Of a stretch of 64,000 nucleotides of DNA, positions 43,097 through 51,647 are shown in pieces. Position numbers and translations under genes: made by a program. Position 1 is the first letter of the stretch, and each line of letters starts with the position of its first letter. Under the pieces are notes generated by a model, which saw only the letters and a list, made by a program, of their open reading frames with translations, searched no databases and was not told the origin of the DNA. Where the stretch lies: positions 1,922,001-1,986,000 of the forward strand of contig NZ_CP007030.1 in the NCBI RefSeq assembly GCF_000227665.2, given 5' to 3'. Origin of the DNA: Thiomicrospira aerophila AL3. GTDB lineage: Bacteria > Pseudomonadota > Gammaproteobacteria > Thiomicrospirales > Thiomicrospiraceae.

Positions 43097-44397
43097 TGTC
43101 ACGACAACTCGCGCTTAAAGCCCTATTGCAAGTTACTCAACATGGCCAATCACTGAGTCACGTGATGCCAGAAGTTTTAGCTAAGATTGCAGACCGACGC
43201 GACCGTGCTTTTTGCCAAAACCTGGTTTTTGGGTGTTTGCGCTGGTATGACCGACTGGTGGCGATCCGTGCACAGCTACTCGACAAACCGATGCGGGCTA
43301 AGGATGAAGATGTTAATAGTTTGATTTTGCTAGCGCTTTATCAAATCCTATATTTAGACACACCCAGTCATGCGGCGGTGGCCGAAACCTTGAAAGTGGC
43401 CCAAAAGCTGAAAAAGCCATGGGCAAAAGGCTTGTTAAACGGCCTATTACGCCGATTTATTCGTGAACAAGACGCGCTGTTGGCCAATTTGCCCGCCACC
43501 GCGACGATTGCTCACGCTCATCCGCAGTGGTTGGTGGATGAATTAGCTCAAGCCTATCCTAATGACTATCTTGAGCTGCTCGCCGCCAACAATAACAATC
43601 CGCTGATTACCCTACGGGTCAATCGTCATCTATGCCAGTTTGACGCGTTTCATCAACAACTAACTGATGCCGGCATTCTCGCTGAACCTCATCCAGCCAG
43701 TGCCGATGCACTCGTGCTCCAGCAGCACACCGATATTACCAGCTTACCTGGCTATACGGAGGGTTGGTTTAGTGTGCAGGATATCGCGGCACAACAGGCC
43801 GCGCCATTACTCGCACCGATTCCAGGTGAACGCTTACTCGATGCCTGTGCCGCCCCCGGCGGTAAAACGACGCACTTACTAGAGTTTGCCCGAAACCAAC
43901 TCGCGCTGACCGCTTTAGACAAAGACACAAGCCGGTTAGACCGCGTCGCCGAAAATTTAGCGCGTTTACAGCTTCATGCCAGCTTAAAAGCCGCTGATGC
44001 AGCGAAGCTAGCCGATTGGTGGGATGGCCAGCTGTTTGACAAAATTTTATTAGACGCGCCCTGTTCGGCCACTGGTATTATTCGACGTCACCCCGACATA
44101 AAAGTGCACCGTCGCCCTGAGGATATTGCCGCACTGCTGCCCATTCAAGCAGGCCTGCTCAACCAACTCTGGACGACACTTAAACCCGGTGGTCGCCTGT
44201 TGTATGCGACCTGCTCGGTTTTACCGCAAGAAAATAGTGAACAAATTAGTGCGTTTTTGGGCGCCCATGCAGATGCGCAGCTTATCCCCATTAGCTTGCC
44301 TGCTGGCCTAACATCCGCCTCGGCGCTAGGGTGGCAGATTTTGCCTGGTCAAGCGGGCATGGATGGTTTTTACTATGCGCTGCTTGAAAAGCGTTAG
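43096..44397 (+). CDS. rsmB: 16S rRNA (cytosine-967-C5) methyltransferase
   Basis: 433 residues: N-terminal NusB-like domain (about 1-130) and SAM-dependent methyltransferase domain with DACAAPGGKTTHLLE (SAM site), LLDAPCSATGIIRRHPDIK and YATCSVLPQEN (two catalytic Cys). It modifies C967 of 16S rRNA. The 3' end overlaps the DUF4390 gene by about 23 bp. Confidence 0.96.
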   Translation: MSRQLALKALLQVTQHGQSLSHVMPEVLAKIADRRDRAFCQNLVFGCLRWYDRLVAIRAQLLDKPMRAKDEDVNSLILLALYQILYLDTPSHAAVAETLKVAQKLKKPWAKGLLNGLLRRFIREQDALLANLPATATIAHAHPQWLVDELAQAYPNDYLELLAANNNNPLITLRVNRHLCQFDAFHQQLTDAGILAEPHPASADALVLQQHTDITSLPGYTEGWFSVQDIAAQQAAPLLAPIPGERLLDACAAPGGKTTHLLEFARNQLALTALDKDTSRLDRVAENLARLQLHASLKAADAAKLADWWDGQLFDKILLDAPCSATGIIRRHPDIKVHRRPEDIAALLPIQAGLLNQLWTTLKPGGRLLYATCSVLPQENSEQISAFLGAHADAQLIPISLPAGLTSASALGWQILPGQAGMDGFYYALLEKR

Positions 44398-44980
44398 AGT
44401 CTACTTCTATCTCTGCTTGTTATTGGGCTGGTCGCTTAATGCGAGCGCCCAAGCTGACTCCAAGGCTATTAGTGGCCATATTGATGTCATTCATTTGAAT
44501 GAATCGCAACAAAACGGACAGCTATTGCTGGACGCTCAAGGCGATATTGCGCTATCAGCAGGCCTGCTAGAAGCTCTTGCAAAGGGGATTACACTTTATT
44601 TTAGAACCGATATTGAAGTGCGTCAGTTAAAATCAGGCTTAATGCGATGGCATCAACCTATCGTTACGCGCATTGATTACCTGACCGAACTCAGTTATTC
44701 TCGGTTTTATCAACGCTACACCCTGGTTAATCAGCGCAATGGCAATGTGCAACATTTTCAAGATTTGCAGCAGGCACTTAATACGCTGACGCGCTTACAA
44801 AGCGTTGCACTAGTGGCGATGAATCAGCTTCACCCAGGCTTAAACTATCAAATTCGGCTTAGGTTTTCAGTTGACTACTGGCAGTTGAATGCCCCCTTGT
44901 TAACCCATGCGCTGTTTCATCGTGAATGGCGTTTAACGAGTGATTGGCACTATACGCCGATTCAATTAGGACGATTATAA
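44375..44980 (+). CDS. DUF4390 family exported protein
   Basis: 201 residues from ATG 44375 (an ATG at 44363 is also possible), with a signal peptide MRCLKSVRVYFYLCLLLGWS ending near ASAQA. The rest is a soluble beta-rich domain, with FRTDIEVRQLKSGLMRWHQP and YSRFYQRYTLVNQRNG, which is the DUF4390 pattern. Relatives lie upstream of ntrYX in many proteobacteria; it may be a periplasmic partner of the NtrY sensor (inference). Confidence 0.82.
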   Translation: MRCLKSVRVYFYLCLLLGWSLNASAQADSKAISGHIDVIHLNESQQNGQLLLDAQGDIALSAGLLEALAKGITLYFRTDIEVRQLKSGLMRWHQPIVTRIDYLTELSYSRFYQRYTLVNQRNGNVQHFQDLQQALNTLTRLQSVALVAMNQLHPGLNYQIRLRFSVDYWQLNAPLLTHALFHREWRLTSDWHYTPIQLGRL

Positions 44981-47191
44981 GTGGCGGGACGGGGTCGACA
45001 ATTTTTTAATAGCTATGGCTGGATCTTGCTTAGTACACTGTTATTAATCAGTGCCTTAGCGGTCATGCGCTATTTATTACAGCACGCGCCCGATTTGGTG
45101 TCTTACTATCTTGCGCTATTAGTCTTTAGCCTCTTTGCCAGCCTTGGCTTGCTGGCTATTTTGGCACGCAGCTTAATTAAACTCTATCAACAATACCGTC
45201 GCGGCGAATCCGGCATCCAAACCACGGTGCAACTTTCTGGCACCCTGTCATTGCTGTTAGCCGTGCCCATTTTAATTATGTTTTACTTTTCTTTAAGCGT
45301 TATTCATCAAAGTATTGACCAATGGTTTGATTTAAAAACCGAACAGGCGTTGAGTGATGCCAGTGCATTGGTGAGGAGTAATTTAGACAATGCCACTCGT
45401 GATCATCTTAATGCCACGCTGCGCGCCGAAGAACGCCAACGTGATGCGCTGATTCAACGTCCTGCTTTTAGCATTAACGATGTACGCGAGCTGCTGAATG
45501 CGCAAGAGGTGTCGTTGTATCAAAGCAATGGTCAGTTGATTGCATTTAGTAATGCTTTTGGCTTAACTATCTTGCCAGAACGCCCTGCCGATAATTTGCT
45601 GCAACAAGTGCGCCAACGCAATAACTATGCCGCCTTAGAAACCCAAGATGCCAATGAACAGGACATTATTCGTGTGCTAGTGCCCGTTATTGACCCGTTT
45701 CTAAATCAAACCTTCGCATTACAAGCGATTTTTGCGGTACCGGATCATATTACCCGCTACGCTGAATCGGTCAGATTAGCTGAAAGCCAATACCAAGAAC
45801 TCAATTACCTGCGTCAGCCGCTGAAAACCAGCTTTAGTCTGCTACTTTTTTTAGTGGTGCTAGGTACCTTAGTCAGTACCATTTTGTTTACCATTCAAGC
45901 TGTGCAAAACCTTACCCGCCCGATTCGACAACTTATTCAAAGCACGCAACGCGTAGCCGATGGTGATTACACCACCGTGATGCCTATAGAGCGCAATGAT
46001 GAATTTGGCCGGCTGATTCAATCCTTTAACATAATGACCCAGCAGGTCGCGAAAGCACGTAATGATATTAAGCTGAATCATCAACAAACAGAATTGCAAA
46101 AGCTCTACTTTCAAGCGGTCATTCGCAACCTGACCAATGGGGTGATTACTTTTGATATCAATAAACGATTACGCACCTTTAATAATCGCGCTATCGAGAT
46201 TTTACAACTTCATCATCACCCCTTGACGGGCCAGGTATTTAGCGAAGTATTTAATGAAATTGAAGACCCTCACCTCAGCCCGCTTATTCAGCAGTTGATT
46301 AATAAACTGCAAAAACCGCAAATATTACAGGATGAGCATCATTATAAAGATCATAAGCCTTGGGCTTTTGAGGTAACTTTACAGCTTGATAACCAACAGC
46401 GTATTTTAAGAGTGCAAGGCGCGAGCTTGACTACGCTGGATCATCAATTGGCTGGCTATGTTCTGGTATTGGATGACATTACCGACTTAGTGCAAGCGCA
46501 ACTTCACGCTGCCTGGGGGGATGTCGCGCGACGCTTGGCGCATGAAATCAAAAACCCACTGACACCCATTCAACTCAGCGCCGAACGCTTGGCCTTTAAA
46601 CTCGCACCCAAGCTCACTGATGCGGATCAACAATTACTGGTGCGTATGACCCAAACTATTACCCATCAGGTTCAAAGTATGCAAAGTTTAGTGCAGGCCT
46701 TTATTGACTATGCACACACACCGGAACTGCATTTAGCTGAGGTGAATTTGAACCACCTGGTCGCTGAAATCGCGCTGCTGTATCAAACCAGTTTACCGGC
46801 CAATAGCGTGGAACTGCAACTGACTGATGGCGAGGCCCACGTTGCGGTAGATCCTAATCGAATTCGTCAAATGCTACATAACCTTGTCAAAAATGCCATT
46901 GAGGCCTTAGAGGATCGGCCTAATCCACACATTATTATTAGCACGATTCAAGCGAGCCAACCTGAGCGCATTTGCTTATGCGTAAAAGATAATGGTCCAG
47001 GTATTCCGAATGCGGCAGATAACTGGGTGTTTGAGCCCTATGCCACCAATAAGCCTAAAGGCACTGGTCTGGGCTTAGCGATCGTTAAAAAAATAGTCGA
47101 AGAGCATCAAGCTAGCATTGCGCTCGATACCGACGAACATGGCACAGCGTTTACAATTTGCTTTAGTCGCCTCACAAAGGATAGTCACTGA
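44981..47191 (+). CDS. ntrY: NtrY-type sensor histidine kinase
   Basis: Membrane sensor kinase of 736 residues. Four hydrophobic spans near residues 10-32, 40-65, 80-105 and 288-308, a HAMP linker (about 309-362), a PAS domain (about 375-490), HisKA with RRLAHEIKNPLTPIQLSAE (phospho-His) and HATPase with NLVKNAIEAL, DNGPGIP and GTGLGLAIV. The start is GTG 44981 with AGGA upstream. NtrY/NtrX control nitrogen or redox responses in other bacteria. Its stop overlaps the ntrX ATG. Confidence 0.92.
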   Translation: MAGRGRQFFNSYGWILLSTLLLISALAVMRYLLQHAPDLVSYYLALLVFSLFASLGLLAILARSLIKLYQQYRRGESGIQTTVQLSGTLSLLLAVPILIMFYFSLSVIHQSIDQWFDLKTEQALSDASALVRSNLDNATRDHLNATLRAEERQRDALIQRPAFSINDVRELLNAQEVSLYQSNGQLIAFSNAFGLTILPERPADNLLQQVRQRNNYAALETQDANEQDIIRVLVPVIDPFLNQTFALQAIFAVPDHITRYAESVRLAESQYQELNYLRQPLKTSFSLLLFLVVLGTLVSTILFTIQAVQNLTRPIRQLIQSTQRVADGDYTTVMPIERNDEFGRLIQSFNIMTQQVAKARNDIKLNHQQTELQKLYFQAVIRNLTNGVITFDINKRLRTFNNRAIEILQLHHHPLTGQVFSEVFNEIEDPHLSPLIQQLINKLQKPQILQDEHHYKDHKPWAFEVTLQLDNQQRILRVQGASLTTLDHQLAGYVLVLDDITDLVQAQLHAAWGDVARRLAHEIKNPLTPIQLSAERLAFKLAPKLTDADQQLLVRMTQTITHQVQSMQSLVQAFIDYAHTPELHLAEVNLNHLVAEIALLYQTSLPANSVELQLTDGEAHVAVDPNRIRQMLHNLVKNAIEALEDRPNPHIIISTIQASQPERICLCVKDNGPGIPNAADNWVFEPYATNKPKGTGLGLAIVKKIVEEHQASIALDTDEHGTAFTICFSRLTKDSH

Positions 47192-48534
47192 TGGCCGGTA
47201 CCCTATTAATTATTGATGATGAAAAAGATATTCGTCTGTTAATGAAAGAAATTTTTGACGAAGAAGGCTATGACGTATTTTTAGCTAGTAATGGCACCCA
47301 AGGCCAGCAACTTTGGCAAGAGCATCGACCTGATGTGGTGTTTTTAGATATCTGGATGCCCGACACCGATGGCTTAACCCTGTTAAAAAACATGGCCCAT
47401 GATCATTGGTTGGAACACACCACTGTGATTATGATGTCTGGCCACGGCACCATTGAAACAGCGATGGAAGCCACTCGGCATGGCGCGTATGATTTTTTGG
47501 AAAAACCGCTTTCGTTGGCGAAAGTCATTTTAACCGCGGAGCGCGCTTTTGAGCATAATCGCTTGAAATCTGAAAACTCAGCCTGGCGCCGTCAACAGCC
47601 TGATCAAATTTTGCCAATTGGTAAAAGTAAGGTGATGCGCGAATTGCGTGACACTATCACGCGTTTAGCAAAATACACCATGCCGGTGTTAATTAGTGGT
47701 GAAGCGGGGGTGGGCAAACACTTATTTGCCAAAGCGCTGCATAGTCACTCAAGTCGACAACAAGCTCGTCTGAGCGAGGTTCATGCCTATGAGTTGTCGC
47801 ATAATTTAGCGGCTTGGCAGTTAAATACTGATCAGCCTAGTTTGCTTGATCAGTTAAAAGGTGGCACGCTGGTTATTTCGCATCTGGATCAATTAAGTAG
47901 CGCGGCCCAAAACTTTTTAGCCGAGCTTATTTTTGCCCCTAACCATCATGATACCTTGGCCAATAAAATCACCAAACTGGATCTGAGGGTACTGTGCACC
48001 ACTCAGCAGGATTTGGCGCCATTAGTAGCCGAAGGTAGCTTTCGCGAAGATGTTTATAAACGCCTAAGCGTGATGCCGATTATGGTGCCGCCCTTGCGCC
48101 AACATCTGGAAGACATTCCTGAACTGGTTGCGCATTTTGTTGAACAAGCGGTACACCAAGAAGGGCTGCCAAAACGCGAATTTAGTGACGAGGATCTCAG
48201 TTTACTGATGCATCACCCCTGGCCCGGCAACGTGCGTGAGCTGAAAAACCTGGTGCAGCGGTTACTTATTTTTGGCCAAACCCATCAGCTAACACCCAGT
48301 GAAATTCATCAAATGTTGACCCAAAAACATTTGCAACACTATAATGAGATGCAGATTGATACTTCCGTTCCCCTTAAGCAGGCGAAAGAGGTATTTGAAG
48401 CGCAGTATTTAAAAAAACTACTGCTTGAAACCCAAGGCAATGTAAGCGAAGCCGCCAAGATGGCTGGACTAGAGCGTACCCACCTCTATCGAAAACTTAA
48501 AAGCCTCGATATTGATCCAAAAGATCCTTTGTAG
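47191..48534 (+). CDS. ntrX: NtrX-type response regulator with degenerate AAA+ domain
   Basis: 447 residues: receiver domain with VVFLDIWMPDTDG (phospho-Asp about residue 54), a central sigma54-activator-type AAA+ domain, and a Fis-like helix-turn-helix (SEAAKMAGLERTHLYRKLKS). Walker A GEAGVGKHLFAKAL is present. But the GAFTGA loop that contacts sigma54 is absent and Walker B reads GGTLVISHLDQL, without the Asp-Glu pair. It is therefore unlikely to remodel sigma54 and probably acts as a conventional DNA-binding regulator. Confidence 0.92.
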   Translation: MAGTLLIIDDEKDIRLLMKEIFDEEGYDVFLASNGTQGQQLWQEHRPDVVFLDIWMPDTDGLTLLKNMAHDHWLEHTTVIMMSGHGTIETAMEATRHGAYDFLEKPLSLAKVILTAERAFEHNRLKSENSAWRRQQPDQILPIGKSKVMRELRDTITRLAKYTMPVLISGEAGVGKHLFAKALHSHSSRQQARLSEVHAYELSHNLAAWQLNTDQPSLLDQLKGGTLVISHLDQLSSAAQNFLAELIFAPNHHDTLANKITKLDLRVLCTTQQDLAPLVAEGSFREDVYKRLSVMPIMVPPLRQHLEDIPELVAHFVEQAVHQEGLPKREFSDEDLSLLMHHPWPGNVRELKNLVQRLLIFGQTHQLTPSEIHQMLTQKHLQHYNEMQIDTSVPLKQAKEVFEAQYLKKLLLETQGNVSEAAKMAGLERTHLYRKLKSLDIDPKDPL

Positions 48535-48546
48535 GAATAGTCTTTA

Positions 48547-49947
48547 ATGAACATAATTATTCTCGGCGCCGGTCAAGTGGGCTCATCACTGGCCGAATTG
48601 CTGGTTACTGATGATAACGATATTACCCTCGTTGACCTAGACAATAGCCACCTGCAACGCTTACAAGACCGACTAGACATTCGCACGGTACATGGGCACG
48701 CCTCTCACCCGGATATTCTGATTCAAGCAGGCTTGGAAACGGCCGACCTGTTGATCGCTGCGACTCAGAATGACGAAACCAATATTTGTGCCTGCCAAAT
48801 CGCCCATATTTTGCAAAAAAGTGTCACCAAAATCGCACGCGTACGGGGCACCAGCTATCTAGATCACCCTGAACTCTTTGATAAATCACTCAACGATAAC
48901 GCGATTCCGATTGATGTGCTAATCAGTCCAGAAGGTCTGGTCACCAACTACATTATGCAATTAATCAACTATCCGGGCTCATTGCAAGTCATTGATTTTG
49001 CGGATGGTCGAGTGCGACTGGTGGCGATGCGCGCGCACAATGGCGGCCCATTAGTCGGCAAAAAAATTGCTGAACTCAAACATCACCTGCCGAGTAGGCT
49101 GCGCTTTCGAATTGTCGCCATTTATCGCCAAGATGAGGTGGTCATGCCAACCGGGGATGTCACTATTCGTGTTGGCGATGAAGTGTTTTTTATGGCCGAG
49201 CCGCACGATATCTCGCAGATTGTGGAAGAGTTTCGCCGTGAAAAGCAGAAACGCGCTCGTAACATCATGATTGCCGGCGGTGGCCACATTGGTTTTAACC
49301 TCGCCAAGCAGCTTGAGAACAGCCACCAAGTTAAGATTATTGAACACAATATCACGCGCGCTCGAGAAATTGCCGAAGTGCTTGACCGTGCCATCATTAT
49401 TAACGGTGATGTCGCGGATAAAGACTTATTAATTGAAGAAAACATCGACGAAATTGATTTATTTATTGCGGTTACCAATCAAGATGAAGCCAATATTATT
49501 TCGTCAATGCTGGCTAAAAAATTGGGCGTTAAACGCGTCATCGCCTTAGTAAACAACCAGTCTTACCTTGATCTTATTCATCTCAACTCCATCGATATTG
49601 CGATTTCTGCCGACCGTATCACCACGAATAACCTGCTGCACTATATGCGCAAAGGCGATACCGTCAAGGCCTTTACTCTGCGCCGTGGTACGGCTGAGGC
49701 GATGGAGGTGATTGTGCATGGCAGTGAGAACTCGTCCAAAATTATTGGCAAACGCCTGATTGATGTAGATTGGCCACAAGACATCACCATCGGCTGTATT
49801 ATTCGGGACAATAAAGTCATGTTGGCGCATCGTGATTTGGTGATTGAAGCAGAAGATCATGTCATTTTGTTCTTAACCGACCGTAGCCGAACCCAGCAAA
49901 TTTCAGAGCTGTTTTCTCCCGAACAAAAACGAGGCTGGTTGCGCTAA
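48547..49947 (+). CDS. trkA: Trk potassium uptake regulatory protein TrkA
   Basis: 466 residues with two RCK units. Each has an NAD-binding Rossmann motif (IIILGAGQVGSSLAELL at the start and IMIAGGGHIGFNLAKQL midway) and a TrkA-C domain. It is the cytosolic gate of the TrkH channel encoded two bases downstream. Confidence 0.95.
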   Translation: MNIIILGAGQVGSSLAELLVTDDNDITLVDLDNSHLQRLQDRLDIRTVHGHASHPDILIQAGLETADLLIAATQNDETNICACQIAHILQKSVTKIARVRGTSYLDHPELFDKSLNDNAIPIDVLISPEGLVTNYIMQLINYPGSLQVIDFADGRVRLVAMRAHNGGPLVGKKIAELKHHLPSRLRFRIVAIYRQDEVVMPTGDVTIRVGDEVFFMAEPHDISQIVEEFRREKQKRARNIMIAGGGHIGFNLAKQLENSHQVKIIEHNITRAREIAEVLDRAIIINGDVADKDLLIEENIDEIDLFIAVTNQDEANIISSMLAKKLGVKRVIALVNNQSYLDLIHLNSIDIAISADRITTNNLLHYMRKGDTVKAFTLRRGTAEAMEVIVHGSENSSKIIGKRLIDVDWPQDITIGCIIRDNKVMLAHRDLVIEAEDHVILFLTDRSRTQQISELFSPEQKRGWLR

Positions 49948-49949
49948 GC

Positions 49950-51401
49950 ATGCAAAACTCGATGATTATCAAAATTTTGGGTTTACTGCTAATGGTATAT
50001 AGCGTGACCCTGGTGCCACCAATTATCGTTGCGCTCATTTACCAAGATGGCGCACATTGGGCATTTGCAACAGCCTTGGTGCTGACATTAATAGCAGGCC
50101 TGCTACTTTGGTATCCTAATCGTCACGAACGACGCGAACTTAAAATCCGTGATGGCTTTATTGTGGTGGTGATGTTCTGGACCGCACTTGGCTTAGTGGG
50201 CGCGCTTCCTCTCGTGCTCGAAGAAGAAGTGCCCATTAGTATCACCGATGCCGTGTTTGAATCTTTTTCGGGCTTAACGACTACTGGAGCAACGGTGTTA
50301 AGTGGCTTGGACACCATGCCACATGCCATTTTATGGTACCGCCAACAATTACAATGGTTGGGCGGAATGGGCATCATCGTGTTAGCCGTAGCAATTCTGC
50401 CAATGCTTGGCATTGGGGGGATGCAGCTGTATCGTGCTGAAATGCCTGGTCCCACCAAAGACAATAAAATTGCCCCCAGAATTTCTGAGACCGCCAAAAC
50501 CCTTTGGCTTATTTATGTGGCCCTGACTGTCGCTTGTGCGGCGGCTTACAAACTAGCCGGGATGAATTGGTTTGATGCCATTGGCCATAGCTTTTCTACC
50601 GTGGCGATTGGTGGCTTTTCAACACATGACGCGAGTATCGGCTATTTTGATAGTGCGTTAATCGAAGCTATCGCGATTTTCTTTATGTTTTTAGCAGGCG
50701 CTAACTTCGCCTTGCACTTTCGCGCTTTTAGAACCCTTGAAGTCCGTACCTATTTCACCGATCCCGAGTTTAAGACCTATACCAGTGTGTTATTGATTGG
50801 CGTGTTAATTAGTACCGGCTATCTGTATTGGCAAGCGGTTTATCCAAGTTGGACAGAAGCCTTACGCTATGGCAGTTTTATGACGGTATCGATTGCGACC
50901 ACCACCGGTTTTGGCAATGCCGATTTTGCCACCTGGCCAGGGTTTTTACCCGTTATGCTGATTTTAATGAGTTTTATCGGTGGCAGTGCCGGTTCAACAG
51001 GTGGCGGTATTAAGGTTATTCGCTTTTTGTTATTATTAAAACAAGGCGTAAGAGAAGTGCAGCGCTTAATGCACCCTAATGCACTGATGCCCGTTAAGCT
51101 TAATGGACGCGCTATTTCAGAACGCGTTATGTCATCTGTTTGGGGCTTTTTTGCGCTCTATGTGGCCACGTTTGTGGTGATTTTATTGTTACTGATGGCA
51201 TTTGGGATGGATCAGGTCACCGCCTTTTCGGCTACAGCCGCGACACTGAACAATTTAGGCCCAGGTTTGGGTGAGGTTGCTGCAAACTTTGGGCAAATTA
51301 ATGATCCACAAAAATGGATTTTAACCCTGTCTATGTTGTTAGGGCGTTTAGAGATCTTTACCTTACTGGTTATTCTAACCCGTACCTTTTGGCGCGCTTG
51401 A
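49950..51401 (+). CDS. trkH: Trk potassium uptake channel TrkH
   Basis: 483 residues, multi-span inner-membrane potassium channel. The four selectivity-filter-like loops are visible (LTTTGATVL, VAIGGFSTHD, ATTTGFGNAD and TLNNLGPG). It follows trkA and ends the operon; it is convergent with ccoS, and 26 bp separate the stops without a clear terminator hairpin. Confidence 0.95.
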   Translation: MQNSMIIKILGLLLMVYSVTLVPPIIVALIYQDGAHWAFATALVLTLIAGLLLWYPNRHERRELKIRDGFIVVVMFWTALGLVGALPLVLEEEVPISITDAVFESFSGLTTTGATVLSGLDTMPHAILWYRQQLQWLGGMGIIVLAVAILPMLGIGGMQLYRAEMPGPTKDNKIAPRISETAKTLWLIYVALTVACAAAYKLAGMNWFDAIGHSFSTVAIGGFSTHDASIGYFDSALIEAIAIFFMFLAGANFALHFRAFRTLEVRTYFTDPEFKTYTSVLLIGVLISTGYLYWQAVYPSWTEALRYGSFMTVSIATTTGFGNADFATWPGFLPVMLILMSFIGGSAGSTGGGIKVIRFLLLLKQGVREVQRLMHPNALMPVKLNGRAISERVMSSVWGFFALYVATFVVILLLLMAFGMDQVTAFSATAATLNNLGPGLGEVAANFGQINDPQKWILTLSMLLGRLEIFTLLVILTRTFWRA

Positions 51402-51427
51402 GGTTGGACTTAAGGTTAGAATTTGAT

Positions 51428-51646
51428 TCAGCCCTGTGATTCGCGTTTGGGGTCACCTGGCATCACCACCTTTTTACCACCGGCGGCTTCTTGAGCATCG
51501 GCTGAAACGTCTTCTTCCATTAACATCCGGTGGGCGGCACCGTCCATGTCATCAAATTGCCCGCTTTTCGCCATCAAAATAAATACTGCTACCACTAGTG
51601 CGCCCACAATCAATACCAAGGGGATCGTAATATAAATAATTTCCAC
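51428..51646 (-). CDS. ccoS: cbb3 oxidase assembly protein CcoS
   Basis: 72 residues: one membrane span (about 4-26) followed by GQFDDMDGAAHRMLMEED, the hallmark of CcoS. It is needed for heme and copper insertion into CcoN in Rhodobacter. Last gene of ccoGHIS. Confidence 0.93.
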   Translation of the reverse strand: MEIIYITIPLVLIVGALVVAVFILMAKSGQFDDMDGAAHRMLMEEDVSADAQEAAGGKKVVMPGDPKRESQG

Positions 51647-51647
51647 T

